From Tistrella mobilis KA081020-065 (GTDB lineage Bacteria; Pseudomonadota; Alphaproteobacteria; Tistrellales; Tistrellaceae), in the NCBI RefSeq assembly GCF_000264455.2, contig NC_017957.2:558001-622000 (forward strand): a stretch of DNA of 64,000 nucleotides, given 5' to 3'. The position numbers were made by a program, and so were the translations under genes. The notes beneath the pieces are model-generated. The model had not been told where the DNA came from, did not search any database, and was given only the letters and a program-made list of their open reading frames with translations. Position 1 is the first letter of the stretch, and the number at the start of each line of letters is the position of its first letter. This document shows, piece by piece, positions 1 to 8,302 of the stretch.

Positions 1-115
1 TCCGGCCGGCTCCGGCAGTGAAACTGATCGAATCCACGGCCAGGATGCCGCCAAACCGAACGACAAGCTCTCGAACGTCGAGAATGGTCATGGATGTGTC
101 GGAAGCGTTCGGCAT
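1..115 (-). CDS. Partial N-terminus of Liv-type ABC transporter ATPase
   Basis: The first 38 codons of a gene that runs off the left edge. The translation begins MPNASDTSMTILDVRELVVR and continues with F-G-G-I-L-A-V-D-S-I-S-F, the beta-strand pattern that opens LivG/LivF-type ATPases before Walker A. A strong GGGAGG ribosome site lies 7 bases upstream of the ATG. It is followed on the same strand, 47 bases downstream of the substrate-binding protein gene, so the two probably form one operon that imports an amino acid-like or aromatic substrate. Walker A lies outside the window, so the assignment rests on this N-terminal pattern and on context. Confidence 0.72.
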   Translation of the reverse strand, partial: MPNASDTSMTILDVRELVVRFGGILAVDSISFTAGAGR

Positions 116-162
116 GGCAGATCCTCCCTGCGACATATGCCGTTGGCGCCGGACGGACAGGG

Positions 163-1395
163 TCACCTCGACGCCGAGATCGGCGCGCCGAAGCTCTGCC
201 ACTGCAGGCCATCGAAACGGATCATCTGAAAGGTCTTGATCGGGTCGAGATCCTGCGGCGTCACCGTATAGCGGACACCGTCGATATACATCTCGGGCTG
301 AACATCGATGTTGCGGGCAATGTCCCGGATGTTCGCCCGTGTCAGGTCATCACCGGCACGGCGCAGGATCTCGACCAGGACTTCCGTGGTCGCATAGGCG
401 AGCACATTCGACAGGCTCGTAACCTCTCCCGATGGGAACCAGGTTTTCATGAAATCCAGGTAGCGCGCCACGCCTGCATCGTCTTTCCAGCGCGGATCAT
501 CGGGATGCTTGGCGACCGCGGTGCTGATGACCCCTTTGGCATGATCGAGACCCGCGGGTTTGAGCACGTAGTCGATGCTCGTCGATGCCCAGCCGAGATA
601 CACCGTCGGATGCCACTGAAGGTCGCCGATCTTGCGGATCGCCTGCGCAGCATGTTTGGCCAGTGCGGCGACGATGACGACGTCGACGTTGCGTGCCTTC
701 AGGTTCAGGATCTGCGTGTCGACCGTCGGATAGGCGAGGTCGAAGGTTTCGATGGCGACGATTCGCTTCTCTGCCTCCGGTCCGAAGCCCTCGCGCAGCC
801 CCTCGACATAGTCCTTGCCGTAGTCGTCGGCCTGCTGCAGAAGACCGACCCTGGCATCCGGCATGGTTTCCAGGATGTGCCGGGCAAAGATCACCGCTTC
901 GGTGCGGTTCTGCGGCAATCCGGTGGTGACCCAGGGGTTCTCGGCAGGCGCCAGCCATTTAGATGCGCCGGAATTGATCAGAACCTGGGGGACTTTGCGC
1001 GCGGCAAGGTAGGGTCGCACGGCGGTATTGGCTGAGGTGCCGAGTGCATTGTACAGGAACAGGACTTTGTCCGATTCGACCAGCTTGCGGGTCTGCTCGA
1101 TCGCGCGCGGCGGCGAAAAACCGTCATCCTCGCAGAGCAGGGTCAGTTTGCGGCCGTTGATGCCGCCGTCCTGGTTGGTCCTGGCGAAAAAGGCCCGGGT
1201 CGCGGCGCAGGCGATCCCGTAAGCCGAGGCGGGCCCGCTGAGGGGGACCGTCATTCCGATCCGGATTTCGTCGTCGCTCGCGCCCGGATCGTAGGTCGCC
1301 GCCTGAGCCCGGCCGATACCCGCCAGCCCCATACCCGCCAGCCCTATGCCCGACAGGACGGCCATGGCCGCCAGTGGTGCCAGAAGTCGCTTCAT
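163..1395 (-). CDS. Liv-type ABC transporter periplasmic substrate-binding protein
   Basis: A 410-residue protein with a Lys/Arg N-terminus, a hydrophobic core and a probable signal-peptidase site after A-Q-A near residue 32. The mature part begins with D-D-E-I-R-I-G-M-T-V-P-L-S-G-P, the standard opening of peripheral-binding-protein type 1 (LivK-like) receptors, and length is typical. It would bind a solute in the periplasm and deliver it to the permease whose ATPase begins just downstream. Family members bind branched amino acids, amides or aromatic acids, so the substrate cannot be read from sequence. It is divergent from an acyl-CoA ligase gene over an AT-rich, dyad-rich promoter region, which suggests co-regulation with the catabolic genes. 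Confidence 0.9.
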   Translation of the reverse strand: MKRLLAPLAAMAVLSGIGLAGMGLAGIGRAQAATYDPGASDDEIRIGMTVPLSGPASAYGIACAATRAFFARTNQDGGINGRKLTLLCEDDGFSPPRAIEQTRKLVESDKVLFLYNALGTSANTAVRPYLAARKVPQVLINSGASKWLAPAENPWVTTGLPQNRTEAVIFARHILETMPDARVGLLQQADDYGKDYVEGLREGFGPEAEKRIVAIETFDLAYPTVDTQILNLKARNVDVVIVAALAKHAAQAIRKIGDLQWHPTVYLGWASTSIDYVLKPAGLDHAKGVISTAVAKHPDDPRWKDDAGVARYLDFMKTWFPSGEVTSLSNVLAYATTEVLVEILRRAGDDLTRANIRDIARNIDVQPEMYIDGVRYTVTPQDLDPIKTFQMIRFDGLQWQSFGAPISASR

Positions 1396-1453
1396 CCGTC
1401 ATTTCCCCCCGATGGTCGCCTGATCCGCGGTCTTTGCCGCATGTGATATGCAA

Positions 1454-1536
1454 GCATATTATCATAAACAGTACGATATGCGTCGATGCAGAGCAACCCG
1501 CCGCGCAATAATTATGTGCTTGCGTATGGTACGCAA
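1454..1536. promoter_or_regulatory. Divergent promoter region with two inverted repeats
   Basis: This AT-rich stretch lies between the binding-protein gene and the ligase gene. It holds GCATAT (1454-1459) paired with ATATGC (1476-1481) over 16 bases, and a perfect repeat TTGCGTA-TGG-TACGCAA at 1520-1536. Part of the first (AGTACGATATGC) recurs almost unchanged before the MaoC gene (3216) and the salicylate hydroxylase operon (61086). The dyads look like operators for MarR- or TetR-sized dimers; regulator identity is inferred only. Confidence 0.55.
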
Positions 1537-1599
1537 TATTATTAAATATGGACAAAAGACGCAGACGCGGCGAAATCGCGATCCACCGGGGAGGCAGAG

Positions 1600-3189
1600 A
1601 TGGAGCAACCGACCACATCCGGCGCGGCGGTGCCCGGGGGCATCGTTGCGAGCCCGTGGCATCATGCCCGGCAGCGGCCGGACCAGCCGGCGGTGATCGT
1701 GGCCGATACCGGCGAGGTGGTGAGCTTTGCTGAACTGACCGACAGAGCGAACCGACTCGCCAATCTGTTCGTCGATCTGGGATTGCAGCCCGGTGACTGT
1801 GTGGCCTTCTACCTGGAGAACCACATCCGCTACGCTGAACTGGTCTGGGCGGCCAAGAGTGCGGGCCTTTATTATGTCTGCATCGCCCGGCAGTCGGCGG
1901 TCGATGACCTGCGCTATGTTCTGGAAAACTGCGGGGCCCGGGTTTTCATCGCGTCGGCGGCGGTCGCCGACACGGCGGTGGCGGCCATCCGACACTTCCC
2001 CGAATTGCGATCGTTCATGATCGACGGGACGGCGCCGGGCTTCGCCTCTTACGAAGCCGCGGTCGCAGGGCAAAGCGACCGGCCGGTCGAGGACCGGCCG
2101 CGTGGTGCGTCGATGCTCTATTCCTCGGGCACCACGGGGCGGCCGAAAGGCATACGGCATCCGCTTCAGGATGTTTCGCCGCATGTCGCGCCGCCACGCC
2201 ACCGGTTGATGATCGACACCTACGGCTTTGGCGACGACATCGTGTTTCTCAATCCGGGGCCGCTCTACCACACGGGTCCGCTGCGGTTCATGATGCATGC
2301 CCATCGCGCCGGCGGCACCGTCATCGTGTTCCGCAAGTTCGATGCCGCGGCGGTGCTTCGGGCGATCGGCCGCTACGGGGTCACACATGGCCTGTTCGTC
2401 CCGACCATGTTCGTTCGCCTGCTGGCCCTGCCCGACGAGGTCAAGGCAGCGGCGGAGCTTTCCAGCCTGCGGATGGTCCTCCACATCGCGGCGCCGATTT
2501 CCATCCCGACCAAGCGGCGGATGATCGACTGGTTCGGGCCGATCATCCACGAGATGTATGGCGGGACCGAATCTGTCGGGACCACCGTCATCACCTCAGC
2601 CGAATGGCTGGCGCATCCGGGGTCCGTGGGCCGGCCATCGCCCGGTACGGAACTGCACATCGTCGACGAGCAGGGCGAGGAATGCCCGGCCGGCGTGCCG
2701 GGCCTGATCTACATGTCGAGCGGCCGCCGTTTCGAATATCACGGCGAGGCCGCAAAAACCGCGGCCAGCACTCATCCGAAGGGGTGGTACACCCTGGGAG
2801 ATGTGGGATATGTCGACGAAGAGGGCTACCTCTACCTCACGGACCGGCAGTCGAACCTGATCATTTCGGGCGGGGTCAACATCTATCCGCGCGAGGTGGA
2901 AATGGTGCTCGCCGACCATCCGGCGGTGGGCGATGTTGCAGTGCTGGGCGTGCCCGATCCGGATTTCGGCGAGGCTGTCAAGGCGGTGGTCGTGTGCCGC
3001 CCCGCGGCCGTCGCCGACGACCGGCTGGCGCATGATGTCATCTCGTTCTGCCGCACCCGGCTCAACCCGGTCAAGTGCCCGAGGACGATCGATTTCGTGA
3101 CCGAGCTGCCGCGCAGCGAGGCCGGTAAGATCCTTCGCGCCGAACTGCGGCGGCACTATTGGCCCGAAGGCGCGTTGCTGGTCGTCTGA
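1600..3189 (+). CDS. AMP-forming acyl-CoA ligase
   Basis: A 529-residue ANL-superfamily enzyme that would activate a carboxylic acid as acyl-adenylate and transfer it to CoA. The P-loop motif [12 protein letters not shown] is near residues 173-184. The A8 hinge region carries [15 protein letters not shown] followed by [17 protein letters not shown]. The C-terminal catalytic Lys is in R-S-E-A-G-K-I-L-R near residue 509. All core motifs are present. It opens a four-gene forward run (ligase, MaoC hydratase, SDR, crotonase) that reads like one beta-oxidation module. It closely resembles the ligase at 14049-15590, including their shared G-S-V-G-R region, so the two may be ancient duplicates. Substrate unknown. 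Confidence 0.92.
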   Translation: MEQPTTSGAAVPGGIVASPWHHARQRPDQPAVIVADTGEVVSFAELTDRANRLANLFVDLGLQPGDCVAFYLENHIRYAELVWAAKSAGLYYVCIARQSAVDDLRYVLENCGARVFIASAAVADTAVAAIRHFPELRSFMIDGTAPGFASYEAAVAGQSDRPVEDRPRGASMLYSSGTTGRPKGIRHPLQDVSPHVAPPRHRLMIDTYGFGDDIVFLNPGPLYHTGPLRFMMHAHRAGGTVIVFRKFDAAAVLRAIGRYGVTHGLFVPTMFVRLLALPDEVKAAAELSSLRMVLHIAAPISIPTKRRMIDWFGPIIHEMYGGTESVGTTVITSAEWLAHPGSVGRPSPGTELHIVDEQGEECPAGVPGLIYMSSGRRFEYHGEAAKTAASTHPKGWYTLGDVGYVDEEGYLYLTDRQSNLIISGGVNIYPREVEMVLADHPAVGDVAVLGVPDPDFGEAVKAVVVCRPAAVADDRLAHDVISFCRTRLNPVKCPRTIDFVTELPRSEAGKILRAELRRHYWPEGALLVV

Positions 3190-3215
3190 CCGGCGTTTCG
3201 TCCATATAGTGTGCT

Positions 3216-3229
3216 TTAGTATAATATGC
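3216..3229 (+). promoter_or_regulatory. Operator/promoter-like element TTAGTATAATATGC
   Basis: This short AT-rich element sits in the gap before the MaoC gene and includes a TATAAT that could serve as a -10 box. The wider block CATATAGTGTG...TTAGTATAATATGCA is nearly repeated at 61071-61100 in front of the salicylate hydroxylase genes. Function is inferred from this recurrence. Confidence 0.4.
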
Positions 3230-3273
3230 ACATGTACCGCGATCCCTGCGGTCCGTTTCACGGGAGTCGTCGC

Positions 3274-4128
3274 ATGCATCTGGCGAAGGTGAAGGATCAC
3301 TGCTTCGCACCGGTCGAACACCGCTTCGATTTCAGGGATACGATCCTCTACGCCCTGGGCCTGGGCTTCGGATCGGACCCCGTCGATCCTGCGGAGCTGC
3401 CCTTTGTCTATGAAGACGGGCTGAAGGCGGTCCCTTCCCTCTGCGTCGTCCTGGCCCATCCGGGTTTCTGGGCGAAACGTCCGGAATTCGGGATCGACTG
3501 GCTGCGCATCCTGCATGGCGAGCAGAGTTTCGAGATCCACAAGCCGCTTCCCGCGGCGGGGGTCGTTCATGGCGAATATGAGATCGAGGCGCTTGAGGAT
3601 AAGGGGGCCGGCAAGGGCGCGATCCTTCATCAGGCCAAGCGCCTGCGCGACGACACCGGCGATCTGGTCGCCACCGTGCGCAGTGTGCTGTTCCTGCGCG
3701 GGGATGGCGGATCGGGCGGTTTCGGAACGCCGCCGGCCACCCCGGGCGTTCTTCCCGACGGCCTGCCCGATGCGGTGGTCGACCTGCCGACCCTGCCACA
3801 ACAGGCGCTGATCTATCGGCTGAGCGGCGACTACAACCCCATTCATGCCGATCCTGCAGCGGCGTATGCCGCCGGCTTTGACCGGCCGATCCTGCACGGA
3901 TTGTGCACCATGGGTATCGCCACGCGGGCGCTGCTCCGGGCACGGGCCGGCAATGATCCCGCCCGTCTGACGTCGATGTTTGTCCGGTTCAGCCGGCCGG
4001 TTTTCCCCGGCGAGACCATCGTCACCGAAATCTTCGACCAGGAGAGCGGCGTGGTGCGCTTCCGCTGCCGGTCGAAGGAACGCGACGTCGTCGTCCTGGA
4101 TCGCGGCCATGCCGTGATCACGGGCTGA
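3274..4128 (+). CDS. MaoC-family (R)-enoyl-CoA hydratase, double hot-dog type
   Basis: A 284-residue protein with a diverged N-terminal hot-dog half and a C-terminal MaoC half. The hydratase-2 signature Y-R-L-S-G-D-Y-N-P-I-H has the expected catalytic Asp186 and His191, followed by F-D-R-P-I-L-H-G-L-C-T-M-G. This is the layout of the hydratase 2 domain of peroxisomal multifunctional enzyme 2, which hydrates trans-2-enoyl-CoA to (R)-3-hydroxyacyl-CoA. The next gene resembles the dehydrogenase domain of the same enzyme, so the two probably act in sequence. I chose the ATG at 3274 because it has a GGGAG-like site and matches usual N-termini; an in-frame ATG at 3226 would add 16 residues. Confidence 0.88.
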   Translation: MHLAKVKDHCFAPVEHRFDFRDTILYALGLGFGSDPVDPAELPFVYEDGLKAVPSLCVVLAHPGFWAKRPEFGIDWLRILHGEQSFEIHKPLPAAGVVHGEYEIEALEDKGAGKGAILHQAKRLRDDTGDLVATVRSVLFLRGDGGSGGFGTPPATPGVLPDGLPDAVVDLPTLPQQALIYRLSGDYNPIHADPAAAYAAGFDRPILHGLCTMGIATRALLRARAGNDPARLTSMFVRFSRPVFPGETIVTEIFDQESGVVRFRCRSKERDVVVLDRGHAVITG

Positions 4129-4183
4129 CATACGTCCCTGAAGGCCGCCGCGATGGCCTTCCTCCCATCAAGGATATATCGGA

Positions 4184-5104
4184 ATGACCGACAATACGCT
4201 TCTCGCGGGCAAGGTCGTGCTCGTGACCGGTGCCGGCGGTGGCATCGGATCGTATATCGCCAAGCTGGCGGCCAGCCGTGGTGCCAGGGTGGTCGTTAAC
4301 GATCTGGGCGGCTCCCCCCATGGCGATGGCAATGACACCGGGCCGGCGCGTATCGTGGCGGGCGAGATCAATGCGGCGGGCGGCGAGGCCATCGCCGACA
4401 CCGGCAACATCGCCGACTGGGATGACGCTCAGGCCATGGTGCAGCGGGCGGTTGACACGTTCGGCCGGATCGATGTCGTGGTGAACAATGCCGGCATTCT
4501 GCGTGACCGCATCTTCCACAAGATGAGCCAGGAAGACTGGGACATTGTCGCCCGGGTCGACCTGGACGGCTATTTCTACGTCTCGCGGGCCGCGGCACCC
4601 TTCTTCAAGGATCAGCAGAGCGGCTGCTATGTCCATATGACGTCGACGAGTGGTCTGGTCGGCAATATCGGCCAGGCGAATTACGGCGCCGCCAAGCTGG
4701 GCGTTGCCGGACTGTCGAAGATCATCGCCCTCGACATGCGCCGCTTCAACGTGCGCTCGAACTGCATCGCCCCCTTCGCCTTCACCCGCATGGTCGGTAC
4801 CATCCCGCCGAACGACGAACGCAATCGCAAGCGGCTGGAGGTGGTGCGCCGCATGACGCCCGACAAGATCGCACCGCTGGCCGTTGCCCTGATGTCGGAT
4901 GCGGCCGCGGACATCAATGGCCAGATCTTCGGGGCGCGCAACAACGAGCTGATGCTGTTCAGCCAGCCTCGCCCGATCCGTACCGTGCATACTGCGGAGG
5001 GTTGGACACCCGAGACGGCAATCGAAACGGCGCTGCCGGCCATGCGAGGCAGCCTGGTGTCCGTCGACGCCTCTCCCGACGTGTTCCGCTGGGATCCGAT
5101 CTGA
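4184..5104 (+). CDS. SDR, 3-hydroxyacyl-CoA dehydrogenase of HSD17B4/MFE-2 type
   Basis: A 306-residue short-chain dehydrogenase. The NAD(H) motif V-T-G-A-G-G-G-I-G is near residues 14-22, and the sequence then reads V-V-N-D-L-G-G-S with the extended G-D-G insertion seen in MFE-2 dehydrogenase domains. The catalytic set is N-N-A-G near residue 103, Ser154 and Tyr167-x3-Lys171. It would oxidise an (R)-3-hydroxyacyl-CoA to the 3-oxo form. It sits between the MaoC hydratase and a crotonase, with gaps of 55 and 15 bases, which fits one transcript. Confidence in fold and general reaction is high; the acyl group is unknown. Confidence 0.88.
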   Translation: MTDNTLLAGKVVLVTGAGGGIGSYIAKLAASRGARVVVNDLGGSPHGDGNDTGPARIVAGEINAAGGEAIADTGNIADWDDAQAMVQRAVDTFGRIDVVVNNAGILRDRIFHKMSQEDWDIVARVDLDGYFYVSRAAAPFFKDQQSGCYVHMTSTSGLVGNIGQANYGAAKLGVAGLSKIIALDMRRFNVRSNCIAPFAFTRMVGTIPPNDERNRKRLEVVRRMTPDKIAPLAVALMSDAAADINGQIFGARNNELMLFSQPRPIRTVHTAEGWTPETAIETALPAMRGSLVSVDASPDVFRWDPI

Positions 5105-5119
5105 CGGAAGGACCCGTCC

Positions 5120-5935
5120 ATGAGCCCGACCACCGTTGTTGAGGGGCTGTCCTCGTCACTTGATGATGGCGTCCTGCGTATCACCTTCGATCGTCCGGAG
5201 GCCCGCAATTCCATCACCCGCGAGATGACGGTACCCCTTACCCGAATCCTGACGGATGCTCAGGCGGACGAGCGGGTGCGCTGCATCGTCTTCGGAGGTG
5301 CAGGCGGGGTCTTCTCTGCCGGCGGCGACGTGGCGGGCTTCCGCCGCGCGCTCGCCGAGCCGGTGGCCGGGCGGCAGGCGGAGTTTCGCGCCCGGCTGGA
5401 TGCTGCGGCGGATATGGTCGAAGCGCTGCTCCGGATCGACCGGCCGGTCGTGGCGGCGCTGCGGGGCCCGGTGGCGGGGGCCGGGCTGGGCTTCGTACTT
5501 GCGGCCGATCTGGTCATTGCCGACGAGACGGCGAAGCTGATCTTCGCCCATCGCGCCATCGGGCTGACGCCCGATGGCGGCGTGACCTGGCTGTTGCCGC
5601 GTGTGGTGGGGTGGCGGGTCGCAAAACGTCTGACACTGACCGCGGCGACGGTCGGGGCATCCGAAGCGTTGAGGCTCGGTCTCGTCGACCGGATCGTCGC
5701 GGGCGGTGATTTCGATGGAGAAGTGACGGCGGCGGCCAGGGCCCTGGCCGGGGCACCGCGCGACGCCGTCGCCCGCACCAAACGACTTCTGGATGCTGCC
5801 ATGACCGCTGCTCCGGATGCCCAGCTCGGGCGGGAGCGCGATGCGATCGTGGAGAGCGTCGCCACGGCAGATTTCGAGGAAGGCGTCTCGGCATTCCTCG
5901 ACAAGCGTCAGCCCCGCTTCCCCTCGGCGCGATGA
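5120..5935 (+). CDS. Enoyl-CoA hydratase/isomerase family protein
   Basis: A 271-residue crotonase-fold protein. The oxyanion-hole strand is F-S-A-G-G-D-V-A-G (about 65-73) and the second is G-P-V-A-G-A-G-L-G. The position of the first hydratase Glu is not acidic, whereas the second is Asp152 in I-G-L-T-P-D-G-G-V-T-W-L-L-P. That pattern is typical of PaaG/ECI-like isomerases rather than of true hydratases, so a double-bond isomerase or ring-cleavage role is possible. Last gene of the forward module, ending convergently 50 bases from the MarR gene. Family is certain and the exact reaction is not. Confidence 0.85.
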   Translation: MSPTTVVEGLSSSLDDGVLRITFDRPEARNSITREMTVPLTRILTDAQADERVRCIVFGGAGGVFSAGGDVAGFRRALAEPVAGRQAEFRARLDAAADMVEALLRIDRPVVAALRGPVAGAGLGFVLAADLVIADETAKLIFAHRAIGLTPDGGVTWLLPRVVGWRVAKRLTLTAATVGASEALRLGLVDRIVAGGDFDGEVTAAARALAGAPRDAVARTKRLLDAAMTAAPDAQLGRERDAIVESVATADFEEGVSAFLDKRQPRFPSAR

Positions 5936-5984
5936 CCGCAAGCCCGGTGCTGAAGCCGGCGGACCTGAATCGAGGACCTTGGCC

Positions 5985-6533
5985 TCAGTCGGGACCGTCG
6001 GCGGGCCCGCCGCCTTCGGAGTCGATCAGCTCACGCAGATTTTCCTTCATCTGCGCCAGCACCGCCTCGGCGACGGCAATGTCTTCGGGCGAAATATCCT
6101 TCAGGATCCTGGTATTCAGCTGCCGGCCGACCGAGGTCATGGTTTCGAGGATCCCGTAGCCGCGCTCCGTGATGATCACGCGCTTCGCCCGGCGATCCCT
6201 GCCGTCGGGCAGACGCTTTACGAATCCGCTGATTTCCAGCCGGTCCACCAGACCTCCGACCGTTACCTTGCCCACGTCCAGGATCCGTGCGAGATCCGTC
6301 TGGAGCATGCCGTCCTGGCCGTGAGAGAGGCTGCGGGAAAGCTGGGCGAGCACCCACCATTGCGATCGGGTAAGCCCCAGAGGCTTCATTTCCGCATCAA
6401 ACACGGTCCGCCGCATCCGCGAAACGTCATGTACATAGAAGCCGATCCGGAAGTCCGACGGTCCGGTCAGACCGGGTGGCGGCGGAGCGACGGGTTCGGG
6501 GGTGGATTGCGGCTTTGCCTGCTTACGCTTCAT
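5985..6533 (-). CDS. MarR-family transcriptional regulator
   Basis: A 182-residue winged-helix protein. A Lys- and Pro-rich tail of about 25 residues precedes a dimerisation helix, then L-T-R-S-Q-W-W-V-L-A-Q-L-S-R. The recognition region is I-L-D-V-G-K-V-T-V-G-G-L-V-D-R-L-E-I and the wing carries the family's D-G-R-D-R-R-A-K-R. MarR proteins of catabolic clusters are usually repressors released by an acyl-CoA or aromatic ligand. It is the only such regulator inside the 1-26 kb island. A dyad resembling those of the other island promoters lies immediately upstream, so autoregulation and regulon-wide control are plausible but inferred. Confidence 0.92.
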   Translation of the reverse strand: MKRKQAKPQSTPEPVAPPPPGLTGPSDFRIGFYVHDVSRMRRTVFDAEMKPLGLTRSQWWVLAQLSRSLSHGQDGMLQTDLARILDVGKVTVGGLVDRLEISGFVKRLPDGRDRRAKRVIITERGYGILETMTSVGRQLNTRILKDISPEDIAVAEAVLAQMKENLRELIDSEGGGPADGPD

Positions 6534-6551
6534 TCGTTACTCCGAAGTCTG

Positions 6552-6573
6552 GCATATTAATCACGAGCGTATC
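6552..6573 (-). promoter_or_regulatory. Operator-like element upstream of marR
   Basis: Read on the minus strand, this is GATACGCTCGTGATTAATATGC. It resembles GATACGCTAGTGTACAATATGG at 15749-15770 in front of the TRAP operon. It overlaps the end of the downstream SDR gene and lies 18 bases before the regulator start. I infer an autoregulatory site. Confidence 0.4.
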
Positions 6574-7484
6574 ACATCACCGGGGATCGCCGCATCCTGC
6601 GGGCGGGCCGGTTGATCGGGGTCGGGCAGCTGCTCGCGGACCGGCACGAAGACCGGGCGGCGGATCGACCGGTTCAACCGGTCACCGCCGTCGATCGTGA
6701 AGACGTGACCGGTGACATAGGCGGCATAGGGCGAACAGAGATAGGTTGCGGCCCAGCCGAGTTCACGGACCCGGCCGACCCGAAGTGCCGGTATCCTGTT
6801 CCATTCAGCGTCATAGCCTTCGGGACGCCGTTCCCGCATCGCCGGCGCGTGATCCGCATGCGGGAAGAGACCGGGAGCAATGGCGTTCACGCGGATGCCG
6901 TCGGGCGCCCATTCCACCGCAAGCGTGCGGGTCAGGTTGGCGACCCCGGCTTTGGCTGCGGCACTATGGGCGTGGCCCGGTGCACCCCGGTCGATATAGG
7001 TGGCCAGGATGTTGAGTACGGCGCCTTCGGCTCCGGCGGCGATCCGCCTTCGGGCGAATTCCCGGGCGCAGAGGAAGCTGCCGGTGAGCACGATGTCGAT
7101 CACCGCCTGCCAGCCGCGCGGACTGACGGCCTCCGCACGGACCGGAAAGTTGCCGGCGGCGTTGTTCACGAGAACGTCGACCGGCCCCAGAGCAGCCTCT
7201 ACCGCGTCGAAGGCGCGGCGGACCGCATCGGCATCGCGGACATCGAGCGCCACGGCGGTCGCTGCGCGGCATCCGGCCGCTTCGAGTGCCGCCAGACCGG
7301 CGGCGCGATGTTCGGCTTTCCGGCTGGCGATGGCGATCGAGGCGCCTGCGCGTGCGAATTCCAGAGCCATTGCCAGGCCGAGCCCGGTACCGCCGCCGGT
7401 GATGAAGACGCAACGTCCGTCATAGCAGCCGGGCAGCATCGTCCGGCCCGCGGGGGGTGGTTCCGGCAATCCCGTCACGGGCAT
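6561..7484 (-). CDS. SDR of 2,4-dienoyl-CoA reductase (DECR) type
   Basis: A 307-residue short-chain reductase. The nucleotide motif is I-T-G-G-G-T-G-L-G-L (about 28-37). At the active site there is no YxxxK Tyr. Instead Tyr163, Ser174 and Lys178 have exactly the spacing (Y-10-S-3-K) of mammalian DECR, and S-A-A-A-K-A-G matches the DECR block. It would therefore reduce 2,4-dienoyl-CoA with NADPH during breakdown of unsaturated chains. Start at 7484 has AAAGGA seven bases upstream; longer frames upstream are shadows of the next gene. Fourth gene of a leftward run of SDR, crotonase, SDR and this gene. Confidence 0.85.
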   Translation of the reverse strand: MPVTGLPEPPPAGRTMLPGCYDGRCVFITGGGTGLGLAMALEFARAGASIAIASRKAEHRAAGLAALEAAGCRAATAVALDVRDADAVRRAFDAVEAALGPVDVLVNNAAGNFPVRAEAVSPRGWQAVIDIVLTGSFLCAREFARRRIAAGAEGAVLNILATYIDRGAPGHAHSAAAKAGVANLTRTLAVEWAPDGIRVNAIAPGLFPHADHAPAMRERRPEGYDAEWNRIPALRVGRVRELGWAATYLCSPYAAYVTGHVFTIDGGDRLNRSIRRPVFVPVREQLPDPDQPARPQDAAIPGDVIRS

Positions 7485-7537
7485 TTCCGATCCTTTAAAA
7501 GGTGAGGGCCGGCTCAGAGGTGAGGGCCGGCCGCGGG

Positions 7538-8302
7538 TCAGAGCTGGAGGCCGCCATCCACCGCGAGGCTCTGCCCCGTGATGTAGCCGGCGGCATCGGA
7601 CAGGAGAAAGGCGACCGCGGCGGCAACGTCTCCGGGCGTGCCCATGCGGCCGAGCGGCGTGACGGCCAGAAGACGTTCGAGCTTTGCGGGCGTGAACTGC
7701 TCCGCCACCACCCGGCGGCCCATGCCTCCGTCGATCCAGCCGGGGCCAACGCAGTTGGCCCTGATGCCGTGACGGCCTTCTTCCTTGGCGATACCACGGA
7801 ACAGGGCCTCGATCGCACATTTCGGTGCGGCGGACAGAATGTCCATCCGGGGCACACGTTCCACGGCGGCGGTGATCACCGCGACCATGGCGGAGGACGG
7901 CCGGCGGCGCAGATGCGGGAGGGTCGCCGCGACCAGATGAAAGGCGCCTTTCACGTCCACGTCGATCACACGTGACCATTCCGCGGGGTCCAGCGCCGAA
8001 ATCGGCGCAAGAGAGAGGTTCGGTCCCGCGGCATAGACCACGGCGTCCACACCGCCCAGCGCCGCGGCCGCATCATCGGCAAAGGCTGACACGGCGGCTG
8101 CATCTTCGAGCGCGACCGCACGAAAGAAGCTGCCGACGCCGGCTGCGGCCAGTTCGTCGGCAAGCGTTGCCGCCCCGTCATGGTTGCGACCATAGGTGAA
8201 GGCCACGTTCAGCCCTGCGCCTGCAAGGGTGGTGCAGATGGCACGGCCTATGCCGCCCGTGCCGCCGGCAACGAGCACGGATTTTCGATCAGCTGGCGTC
8301 AT
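7538..8302 (-). CDS. Short-chain dehydrogenase-like protein lacking the catalytic Tyr
   Basis: A 254-residue SDR with a good cofactor motif (V-A-G-G-T-G-G-I-G-R, residues 11-20) and a C-terminal G-Q-S-L-A-V-D-G-G. At the active site the Lys161 is kept, but the Tyr position is Ser157 and the usual Ser is Thr144. No Tyr lies at the DECR-type alternative position either. It may use a different mechanism, be non-redox, or serve as a partner subunit. Its start overlaps the end of the upstream crotonase gene by 14 bases, so translation is probably coupled. Fold is certain; activity is unknown. Confidence 0.82.
   Translation of the reverse strand: MTPADRKSVLVAGGTGGIGRAICTTLAGAGLNVAFTYGRNHDGAATLADELAAAGVGSFFRAVALEDAAAVSAFADDAAAALGGVDAVVYAAGPNLSLAPISALDPAEWSRVIDVDVKGAFHLVAATLPHLRRRPSSAMVAVITAAVERVPRMDILSAAPKCAIEALFRGIAKEEGRHGIRANCVGPGWIDGGMGRRVVAEQFTPAKLERLLAVTPLGRMGTPGDVAAAVAFLLSDAAGYITGQSLAVDGGLQL

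Noticed and set aside
7500-7535. Direct repeats GGTGAGGGCCGGC between two SDR genes
   Set aside because: Two short GC-rich copies in a 53-base gap; likely slippage and too short to assign function.
7485-7979. N-terminal extension of the dienoyl-CoA reductase frame
   Set aside because: The extra 165 codons overlap the next SDR out of frame, and the real start has AAAGGA at 7484.
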